A stretch of DNA of 27,919 nucleotides from the NCBI GenBank assembly GCA_031263835.1, contig JAISEZ010000116.1:1-27919 (forward strand), in the 5' to 3' direction. The stretch comes from Tannerella sp. (GTDB lineage: Bacteria > Bacteroidota > Bacteroidia > Bacteroidales > Tannerellaceae). This document shows positions 7,842 to 15,281 of the stretch, piece by piece. The notes beneath the pieces are model-generated. The model made no database searches. It saw only the letters and a list, made by a program, of their open reading frames with translations, and was not told the origin of the DNA. A program made the translations under genes and the position numbers. Every line of letters starts with the position of its first letter. Positions within the stretch are counted from its first letter, which is position 1.

Positions 7842-9644
7842 CTACCACCCCGGATTCTGCGTCAATGCCGGATTCAGCACGAGCTGGTCGACAGGCAGCG
7901 GACTGAGATAATCGCGACCCAAATTGAAATGATAACCATCAAAACCGAACTTTTTATACGGGTCGAAATAGCCGTCTTCATTCGCATCCGCATTCACAAT
8001 ATCGTCGTATAAGGAGACATTGACGGATTCAATCTCGTCTTTCATATCTACGAACTGCTGCTTGTAAGCGCCGTAGGGACGTTTGCCGATCATCACTTCA
8101 TCTACGGCAGCCCAGCGGAACAAATCCCAATGACGGAAGCCTTCGCCGACCAATTCTATTTGACGTTCGCGACGTATTTCCTGCAATACGGGAGATATAT
8201 CCTTAAACATCCAGTTCGGGTCGGTTGCGATATCGGACAGATTCAAATGAGGCATGCCTACGCGGTCACGCAACAGATTGATGGTTTTATCTATATCGCT
8301 CTGCGTAATCGTACCGAGTTCGGCTTTCGCCTCCGCATAGTTCAACAGGGCTTCCGCATAACGCATAATAATGAAAGCCGTTTGGCACTCCGACGTAAAA
8401 TGCGAATTCAGATCATAATCCATAACAGCAAATTTGAACCAGCAATACCCCGTAATTTCGCTTACCTCAGCACCGCTTACACGCGGGAATTTCCAGTATC
8501 TTTTTACATTTCCCCAGTCTGTAAAGTAGTGGCGTCCGTCGTCAAACCAAATACTCTGTACCAGACGCGGGTCGCGGTTGGTAACCGCGTCCAGTAGCGT
8601 ATGGTCGCCCTGATAGAGCGGCGATACCGATGCAGGCTTTCCGTCGGTGCAGAGGTAGTAGTCCACATGGCTTTTCGTCAATCCCCTATCCGTACTTAGC
8701 CTGTTGACATAGACATGGGTATTTGTAATCTCTCCCCAGACGTATTTTCGCCATACCATGATTTCCTTCGAGTTCGTATAATCGTCTTGGGCGAACACGT
8801 TCTTGTACCCCCAGTCGGCGCCGACGTTATCAAGCCCCGGATAGCCGTTCTGCTCCGAAAGGTCTATCAATGCGCCGGCCGCATCGGCTGCCGCCTGGAG
8901 AAACTTCGTCCCGTCGGAACCGGATACCTTAAACGCCGTATTCTTAATGGCGTGGTATTTTTCCCAAGTGCCTTCAAACAGCGCCACGCGCGATTTGAAC
9001 TGTAGCGCAGCCTCTTTCGTGATACGCCCGTTCCATGCCGCTCCGGCGCGTGCGGGAAGATATTCGATCGCGTTATCTAAGTCGACCAGTATATGGTCGA
9101 CCACTTCGTTGCGCGGAGTGCGCGGCAAATACAGTTCGTCCGAACCGATCTCTACCAGTTTGTCGGTATACGGTACATCGCCGAACCGTTGCAACTTGTT
9201 GTAATAAAACCAGGCGCGGAAATAAAGCGCTTCGCCCACATATTGCTTGTATTCGTCGAAAGAGGCTTCTACCTCCCCGACTTTCGAAAAGAAATAGTTG
9301 ATGTTGCGCAGTTGCCACCAGTCGCCTGCCGACCAGTCGCCACCCGAGCCGGGCAATATATTTTCGCCGTTCATCTGCCGATTGTAATTAGTTGCTACGA
9401 GATCATCTGCTCCCAGCGTCGGCTCCCCGACAAGATATCCTCCAAACCAACCTTCATAAGCCGGCATCAATGCTGTCTGCATGTAAAAGTTGTTGGCGTA
9501 CATCTTTATGTCGGCAACCGATGTCCAAAAACCACCGTCATTGATGGCGTTCATAGGCGTGCGATCAAGAAATCCGTCGTTACAGGATGTCAAAATGCCA
9601 AACAATCCCATGAACCCTATTATGATATTATATAGATTTTTCAT
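7842..9644 (-). CDS. RagB/SusD-family glycan-binding lipoprotein (pair 1)
   Basis: This 600-residue lipoprotein has lipobox LTSC with lipid Cys21 and the usual SusD opening (CNDGFLDRTP). The helical SusD core is clear: ALYFRAWFYYNKLQRFGDVP (the TPR-containing region), RYAEALLNYAEAKAEL and RRERQIELVGEGFRHWDLFR near the end, with the family-typical terminal NPGW. SusD proteins sit on the outer surface, cover the SusC transporter and capture oligosaccharides before TonB-driven import. The gene follows its SusC partner by 22 bases. About 600 residues is normal to slightly long for the family. The ligand cannot be read from the sequence, because binding residues vary among SusD proteins. Confidence 0.95.
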   Translation of the reverse strand: MKNLYNIIIGFMGLFGILTSCNDGFLDRTPMNAINDGGFWTSVADIKMYANNFYMQTALMPAYEGWFGGYLVGEPTLGADDLVATNYNRQMNGENILPGSGGDWSAGDWWQLRNINYFFSKVGEVEASFDEYKQYVGEALYFRAWFYYNKLQRFGDVPYTDKLVEIGSDELYLPRTPRNEVVDHILVDLDNAIEYLPARAGAAWNGRITKEAALQFKSRVALFEGTWEKYHAIKNTAFKVSGSDGTKFLQAAADAAGALIDLSEQNGYPGLDNVGADWGYKNVFAQDDYTNSKEIMVWRKYVWGEITNTHVYVNRLSTDRGLTKSHVDYYLCTDGKPASVSPLYQGDHTLLDAVTNRDPRLVQSIWFDDGRHYFTDWGNVKRYWKFPRVSGAEVSEITGYCWFKFAVMDYDLNSHFTSECQTAFIIMRYAEALLNYAEAKAELGTITQSDIDKTINLLRDRVGMPHLNLSDIATDPNWMFKDISPVLQEIRRERQIELVGEGFRHWDLFRWAAVDEVMIGKRPYGAYKQQFVDMKDEIESVNVSLYDDIVNADANEDGYFDPYKKFGFDGYHFNLGRDYLSPLPVDQLVLNPALTQNPGW

Positions 9645-9666
9645 ATCCTTACTGTTTTATCGTTCA

Positions 9667-12600
9667 TTAAAAAGAAATATTTATACCCGCAGACCAGATT
9701 CGCCAGTTCGGATAGGCGCCTGCGTTGCCTGCATATTCCGGGTCGTTGTACTTCAAATGTTTGTTCATAAACTGCATCACATTCTCGCCGTTGACGTAAA
9801 CACGCAGGTTGCTGCAGTGGAACTTCTTCGTCAGGGTAGCGGGCACGGTATAACCGACTTGCAGGTTTTTCAGCCGCAGGTAGGCAGCGTTTTGAAGGTA
9901 GAGGGTTGACACCTGATGGTTTTTGCCGTCCTGGCCGTCATACAGGTACCCTTTCGGTAAATAGGCATCCGGGTTTTCCGGGTTCCAGATTTCGTTCACC
10001 TGCCATTCCTGTAAAAGTGACGCGTCGCCGCTCTTTCCCCAGAACAGAGAGTTATCCGTCCACACCTGCCGTTTCCCTATGCCATGGAAAAAGACGGTCG
10101 CGTCAAAACCTCTCCAGGCCGCATCAAGCGTTATTCCATACGTATAACGCGGCGTGCTGTTACCGATTATTTTCCGGTCGCCATGGTCGTCAAGCGTATT
10201 CAAACCGTAATCAATCTTTCCGTTCCCGTCCAAATCTTCATAACGCACGTCGCCCGGCGTCCACTTACTCCAGAACAGGCTTTGCGACGGCGCCGAAGCG
10301 ATCTCTTCTTCCGACTTGAACAGCCCGTTGCTCTCGTAGCCCCAGATCTCGCCCATCACCTGGCCTTCATACCAACTGCCGAGATAGTTGGTCTCATTGG
10401 GATACTTCACCACAACGCCCTTGTAGTCGCCCAGTACGAGGCGTGCACCGTAACGGACCTCGCCGATGCGGTCGCGCCATTCGGCGGTCAGATCCCATCC
10501 GGTTGTTTTTACGGCCGTGGAGTTACGCTGTGGAGCGCCTGTCCCCAGAAATGCCGGCAGCGGCTCGGCAGGTCCGATGTAATCGTCCATCTTACGGGTG
10601 TACCAGTCGTAGGTGATATTCAGGCGGTTGTTGAGAAAGCCCAAATCAACGCCGAAATCAAGCGACGTCGTTGTAATCCACGTGAGCGTGGGGTCAACCA
10701 GTCCCGGCAGCGATACGGCTGCCAGGCGCGTACCTTCCAGGTAGTAGTTGTTCCCTTTCGGAACGGTAACCGACAGTGACGGGTAGAAAGGATACCAGCC
10801 GACCGGACTTTGGTCGCCTGACTGCCCCCATATACCACGGAATTTAAGCAGATTGAACGTCGGGTTCAACGGTTCCCAGAAGTCTTCGCGCGAAACAATC
10901 CATCCGACCGAACCGCCCGGATAGAACTGGTCGCGCACATTTTCCAGAAAACGCGATGTGCCGTCATAGCGTCCGTTTAATTCAAGCAGGTATTTCTCCC
11001 TGTAATTGTAGTTGAGACGCCCGAACCAGCCGCGTATCGCTAACTGATCCCTTCCCTGTCCTGTCCCCGGGTCTCCGTAGGCCAGTGAATAAGACGGGAG
11101 GTCCTGGTACAGCAGATAATTTACACTCTGATTTAAACTGTAGTTATCGTAAAATTCCTGCGTAAAACCGGCCATAACCTTAAAGTTATGGTTATGGAGC
11201 GATTTACCGTAAGACGTGGAAACGTTTACCACAGAATGTAAATTGTAGGATTCATCCGTACTCCACGAGGTAGTCGTGGTGCTGGGTTGTTTAATACCTG
11301 AAGGCAGAATGTTGTAGTACTGTAAAACACTTTGGCTTGACCGTGCATTTCTCTCATTATGCGTGTAGTTGGCAACGATCTCCCAGTCCTTAAGAGGCGT
11401 TATGACAAACTCGCCGGTCAGTACGGGGTCGTTTGTTGTGCTTCTGTTTTCTCCGCCATCGCGAAATTCCCTGTTAATGCCTTCCTCTCCGGTTATGTCG
11501 TTTCTCGGATTAGCGAGAGCGCCCCAACGAAGGGCTAAGGCAATAAGACCGTCGCCGTCGCCCCAGAAATTACCGGCGCCTTTATAATACACCTCTTCAC
11601 GCGAAAAACTGCTGCGGAAATTGAACTTCAGCCAGTCGGTTATTTGCGAAGAAATGTTTGCCCTGATATTGTACCGGTTATATGAATCTTCGGAAAATTT
11701 CAGCATACCTTCATTATTCAGGTAACCGAGTCCGATATAATACGACGACTTGCCCATACTGCCCGAAACCGACAACGTGTGCTGATTTGAAAATTGAGCG
11801 TCTTTGAAGTTCACATCCCACATATCCGTCGTGGGTATACTATCCCAATAATCTCCCGCCAGCGACATGCGCCAGGACGTCGAATTGCCTGCCATGTAAT
11901 CACGCATCCACTGCAATCGATAATCATCGTAAGGCTTATTCGCCATACTGTTTGCTGCATATTCATTCTGCCTCTCCATATTCCTGATGTCCCAAACAAT
12001 ATCCGGCTTTGCGGCCATAGATTTCCAGTTCAAATTGTTGCTGTACCGGATGGCCGGCTTTCCATGCGCCATTCCTTTTTTGGTTTCAATCAGTATGACT
12101 CCGTAAGGCGCGCTTGATCCGTAGATGGCGGCCGATGCGGCGTCTTTGAGTACCGTAATGCTTTCTACATCCTCCGGATTGAGGTTGTTGATATCCCCGC
12201 CCTGAATGCCGTCAATTACGATCAGCGGCCCGCCAAGGCTTCCGAAGCCCGTATAGCCGCGGATGTTAATTTCCTGTGTGGAGAAAGGCTTTCCGTCGCT
12301 CGACGAAATATTCAGATTCGCAACCTGGCCCTGCAACGCCTGACTCACACGCGACACCGCACGGCTCTCCAGCACTTTGGGTGTAACCGTAGCTACGGCG
12401 CCGGTAATGTTCACCTTCTTCTGCGTACCGTAGCCGACGACGACCACTTCATCCAGCGACTGCGAATCTTCCTCCAGGGTGATTTGCAACTGTGTTCGGT
12501 CCATCACGGCGACTCCCTGCGTCACATATCCGATATAGGATACGACCAGCGTCGCCCCCTGTGATACATTCAGACTGAACTTACCGTCCTCATCGGTAGT

Positions 12601-12846
12601 AGTTCCATTGGTGGCGACACCTTTTTCCACTACGTTCGCTCCGATCACCGGTTCACCCATCCGGTCGACGACCGTTCCGGTGATTCGGCTCTTACTCTGC
12701 TGCCGTTCGAGCGATTCCTGCGAATCACCGCCCCGGGCGCTTGCCGTCCCGAGTCCCGTTATCAGGAGAAAAGCGGACAGCGTCATGATCTTTACAAGTT
12801 TTTTCAGTTTGGCATTTTTCATGCCGTTCATAATTGTGTTTGTCAT
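9667..12846 (-). CDS. SusC/RagA-family TonB-dependent outer-membrane transporter (pair 1)
   Basis: This is a full-length SusC-type transporter of up to 1059 residues. Order: signal peptide (to about residue 38), carboxypeptidase-regulatory-like beta domain (about 53-127), TonB box DEVVVVGYG (132-140), plug (about 143-258, with VESITVLKDAASAAIYG at 227-243) and a beta barrel ending in the aromatic residue Phe, the outer-membrane insertion signal. It imports oligosaccharides captured by the SusD partner encoded 22 bases downstream. Three in-frame starts are possible: 12846, 12831 and 12822. The last gives MKNAKLKKLVKIM, the most usual signal peptide, and fits better with a candidate -7 box at 12849-12856. 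The 209-base gap upstream contains a hairpin, so this pair probably has its own promoter. Confidence 0.95.
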   Translation of the reverse strand: MTNTIMNGMKNAKLKKLVKIMTLSAFLLITGLGTASARGGDSQESLERQQSKSRITGTVVDRMGEPVIGANVVEKGVATNGTTTDEDGKFSLNVSQGATLVVSYIGYVTQGVAVMDRTQLQITLEEDSQSLDEVVVVGYGTQKKVNITGAVATVTPKVLESRAVSRVSQALQGQVANLNISSSDGKPFSTQEINIRGYTGFGSLGGPLIVIDGIQGGDINNLNPEDVESITVLKDAASAAIYGSSAPYGVILIETKKGMAHGKPAIRYSNNLNWKSMAAKPDIVWDIRNMERQNEYAANSMANKPYDDYRLQWMRDYMAGNSTSWRMSLAGDYWDSIPTTDMWDVNFKDAQFSNQHTLSVSGSMGKSSYYIGLGYLNNEGMLKFSEDSYNRYNIRANISSQITDWLKFNFRSSFSREEVYYKGAGNFWGDGDGLIALALRWGALANPRNDITGEEGINREFRDGGENRSTTNDPVLTGEFVITPLKDWEIVANYTHNERNARSSQSVLQYYNILPSGIKQPSTTTTSWSTDESYNLHSVVNVSTSYGKSLHNHNFKVMAGFTQEFYDNYSLNQSVNYLLYQDLPSYSLAYGDPGTGQGRDQLAIRGWFGRLNYNYREKYLLELNGRYDGTSRFLENVRDQFYPGGSVGWIVSREDFWEPLNPTFNLLKFRGIWGQSGDQSPVGWYPFYPSLSVTVPKGNNYYLEGTRLAAVSLPGLVDPTLTWITTTSLDFGVDLGFLNNRLNITYDWYTRKMDDYIGPAEPLPAFLGTGAPQRNSTAVKTTGWDLTAEWRDRIGEVRYGARLVLGDYKGVVVKYPNETNYLGSWYEGQVMGEIWGYESNGLFKSEEEIASAPSQSLFWSKWTPGDVRYEDLDGNGKIDYGLNTLDDHGDRKIIGNSTPRYTYGITLDAAWRGFDATVFFHGIGKRQVWTDNSLFWGKSGDASLLQEWQVNEIWNPENPDAYLPKGYLYDGQDGKNHQVSTLYLQNAAYLRLKNLQVGYTVPATLTKKFHCSNLRVYVNGENVMQFMNKHLKYNDPEYAGNAGAYPNWRIWSAGINISF

Positions 12847-12848
12847 AT

Positions 12849-12856
12849 CAAATATA
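12849..12856 (-). promoter_or_regulatory. Candidate Bacteroidetes -7 promoter box (TAnnTTTG) before SusC pair 1
   Basis: Read on the minus strand, these bases are TATATTTG, an exact match to the Bacteroidetes -7 consensus TAnnTTTG. No convincing TTTG element stands at the -33 distance, where the sequence is an A/T-rich run. Transcription would begin within the first codons of the longest SusC frame, which would require translation to start at 12831 or 12822. An eight-base match can arise by chance in A/T-rich DNA. Confidence 0.3.
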
Positions 12857-12908
12857 GTTAATTAAAAATTGGTTTTTAAGGTATTTCTCATGTGCTAAGG
12901 TCGACACA

Positions 12909-12937
12909 ACCGGAAAACGATACCCGCGTTTTCCGGT
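12909..12937 (-). terminator. Perfect 11-bp hairpin after the tandem SusCD block
   Basis: Arms 12909-12919 (ACCGGAAAACG) and 12927-12937 (CGTTTTCCGGT) are perfect inverted repeats around a 7-base loop. The stem lies about 120 bases after the stop of SusD pair 2 and 63 bases before the longest SusC pair 1 start. It is the only strong stem in this gap and probably ends or attenuates the upstream SusCD-SusCD transcript. The bases that follow on the minus strand (TGTGTCGACC) are not a U-tract, so a classical intrinsic terminator is not certain. A 19-codon frame beginning with ATG (13007-12948) lies directly before it. Confidence 0.5.
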
Positions 12938-13055
12938 CGTTTTGCTGTCATTTGTTCATTCTGTTTTTTTCCATAGGCATTCTGTTATTAAATTTATAAT
13001 TGGACATTTTATCTTGTATCCCTGACGAGACACCGGAGAAACTGTTCAAAATTTC

Positions 13056-15269
13056 TCAGTTCCATCCGGGATTCTGCCAGTTGACGCCGGTATGCTCCTG
13101 CATTTTATTCACTTCACTTAGCTCAAGGGGATAGAAATAATACTTCTCTATCCCTGAAGCCCTCTCAAAGCCGATACGCTCATAGTCGAAGTCGTCGCTG
13201 CTTTGCGTAATGCGCATACCGGTGACATAGCGTTCCGACTGTTCGAGTATCTTCCAGCGGCGCACATCGAAGTAGCGATGCTCTTCAAAAGCCAGTTCCA
13301 CACGACGCTCGTTGCGATACTTCTTTTCGAAGGCCTCTCCGGTCATGCCGGCCGGGAAGGGCGGCATTCCGGCCCGTGCACGGACGGCGTTGACGGCGTC
13401 ACGGGCGCTCATTGAGATTCCGTTCCCCAGGTCAATCACGGCGTCCGGGCCGGCTGACCGGTACGCCGCTTCGGCGAAGTTCAAATACAGTTCGGCCAGC
13501 CGGAAGAGGCGCACTTCGCCATCGGCGTCGTTGTCGCGTCCCGACTTCCAGTTGTTGTATTTCCGCAGGTAATAGCCCGTGCGGGTAGTACGCCGGTCGG
13601 TAGCGGTAATCCCGTCCGTAGCGCCGACATATGTTTCTAACGGAGGCAAAGGCGTCAGATATGTTTGCACGACGACCTCCAGGTTCCGCACGTCGATAAC
13701 AGCGCCGCCGTCAGGCCCCACGTCAAAGCGCAGTCTGTGATCTGCGGCGCCCCATGCGAACGCTTCCGCCCAGCCGGTAATATTCAGTTCCCAGGGCGTC
13801 CAGTCGGCGGCTTCGGGGAAGGTAAGAATCGCTCCCGTTTCCACGCCTCCTTCCGGCCAGGGCCTGGCGAAGAAAAACTCCGCATCACTGACCGTCCCGG
13901 GCGCCCTGTATTCCATACGGACTAAGACGGAGCCGCCGGAAGGCGCATTCAGACTGCTACCCAGGGCGGAAGTCATGAGGAACGGGTCGCCGCCGATCGT
14001 TTCGATACGGTAAGAGCCGTCGTCCTGCAGGGTTACAATGACGTTGTTTCCCGACGTTTCGAACGTCAGCGGGAAATGGTCGTCGCGTCCCAACCCGGCC
14101 TCGCCCAGCTGACGGGGCGCCCCGTTGTAGTAGATGGAGGCGTAGAAGCGCGGATCGCGTCCCTCATACGGCTTGGCGGGGTTATATCCCGAAACCGTAT
14201 TGACGACAGGCTGCAAATGAGCCGCGTCCGTATATCCCGTGATCGGAGGTTCGCCCGTAGCCTGCATCTCGTAGCAGTCCACCAGTTCCTGCGTCGGGCA
14301 AGGCCCGGCAGTGACCTGTCCCGGGGTAGAAGGCATACCTGCGCTCTGCCAGACGGTTACCGTCTGTCCGCGGCAGATAGTTTCCCTGTCATACGCCTGC
14401 TGCTCGTCGGAGCGGGTGATGAAATAGAGGGCATATGCGTTCTGGGCGATCTCGGGCGCCGGCGTGTCGTGGAACAGTTCATAGCCGTTGGCCAGGCACC
14501 CGGACAGGGCTTCCCCGGTGATGCGGGTCACGTCCGCCCACGAGTAGGCGCCGTCGTCAAAGAGCGGACTGGCCGCGTATAGAACAGCTTCCGAGCGGAT
14601 GGCCTGTACCACCGCGCGGGTCATGGTCTGCCTCTCCCCCGATCTCCGCATATAATTAAAACCGTCGGAGAATAGCGGCGCGGACAGTGCGGCGTCGCAG
14701 TCGGCAAGGATTTGCGCGACGACCTCTGAGACCGGCGCACGCCGGTCGCCCGAATAGTCATGGGTGATCCCGTAGGTTTCCGTGATCAGGGGCGCAGCGC
14801 CGTAACGCTTGATCAGCTGCAGGTAGTAGAACGCCCGCAAAGTGTGCGCCTGCGCTACCCACGACGTAAGTTCGGCTTCCGTGGACGGAACCGTTGCCGT
14901 AGTCACATTCGCCATATTGGCCAGGAACACGTTGCACTTGCGAATCCCCTCGTAATAGGACACCCAGGGCTGGCCGTCGACAGAGTAGAAAAAAGCGGCC
15001 GAAAATCCGTTCGCATACCAGTAACTGGACAGCGAATTACCGTAAATGCCATCGGCGTCCTGCGCATCGTCCGTCAGGGACGACCGATTGATACCGGGAT
15101 AGTATAGATAGTTATAACAGGAGGCGAGATACCCCAGCACGCCCGCCCGCGTTTTAAAAACTTCATCCATTGTGATCCGTCCATCGTTCTGGAGTTCCAG
15201 CAGGTCGTTGCACGAAGTGATGAAACCAGCGTCAAGGACGATGAACAGGAAGATAATATACTTTTTCAT
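13056..15269 (-). CDS. SusD-family lipoprotein with an inserted beta-rich domain (pair 2)
   Basis: This 737-residue lipoprotein (lipobox ITSC, lipid Cys20) has all SusD landmarks: AHTLRAFYYLQLIKRYGAAP at 141-160, CPTQELVDCYEM at 324-335, RDPRFYASIYYNG at 371-383, LFRLAELYLNFAEAAY at 588-603, and a terminal WQNPGWN. It is about 100 residues longer than the paralogue at 18278-20188. The extra length lies between RFYASIYYNGAPRQ and TTRTGYYLRKY, where this protein has about 170 residues and the paralogue about 43. The insert (about 398-545) alternates strands and turns (DGSYRIETIGGDPFLMTSAL, SVLVRMEYRAPG, DHRLRFDVGPDGGAVIDVRN) like a jelly-roll carbohydrate-binding module. It would add a second glycan-binding face to the SusD lid; this function is inferred. 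The gene follows its SusC partner by 12 bases. This stretch looks GC-richer than the genes at either end of the window. Confidence 0.93.
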   Translation of the reverse strand: MKKYIIFLFIVLDAGFITSCNDLLELQNDGRITMDEVFKTRAGVLGYLASCYNYLYYPGINRSSLTDDAQDADGIYGNSLSSYWYANGFSAAFFYSVDGQPWVSYYEGIRKCNVFLANMANVTTATVPSTEAELTSWVAQAHTLRAFYYLQLIKRYGAAPLITETYGITHDYSGDRRAPVSEVVAQILADCDAALSAPLFSDGFNYMRRSGERQTMTRAVVQAIRSEAVLYAASPLFDDGAYSWADVTRITGEALSGCLANGYELFHDTPAPEIAQNAYALYFITRSDEQQAYDRETICRGQTVTVWQSAGMPSTPGQVTAGPCPTQELVDCYEMQATGEPPITGYTDAAHLQPVVNTVSGYNPAKPYEGRDPRFYASIYYNGAPRQLGEAGLGRDDHFPLTFETSGNNVIVTLQDDGSYRIETIGGDPFLMTSALGSSLNAPSGGSVLVRMEYRAPGTVSDAEFFFARPWPEGGVETGAILTFPEAADWTPWELNITGWAEAFAWGAADHRLRFDVGPDGGAVIDVRNLEVVVQTYLTPLPPLETYVGATDGITATDRRTTRTGYYLRKYNNWKSGRDNDADGEVRLFRLAELYLNFAEAAYRSAGPDAVIDLGNGISMSARDAVNAVRARAGMPPFPAGMTGEAFEKKYRNERRVELAFEEHRYFDVRRWKILEQSERYVTGMRITQSSDDFDYERIGFERASGIEKYYFYPLELSEVNKMQEHTGVNWQNPGWN

Positions 15270-15281
15270 AGTTATTCCATA

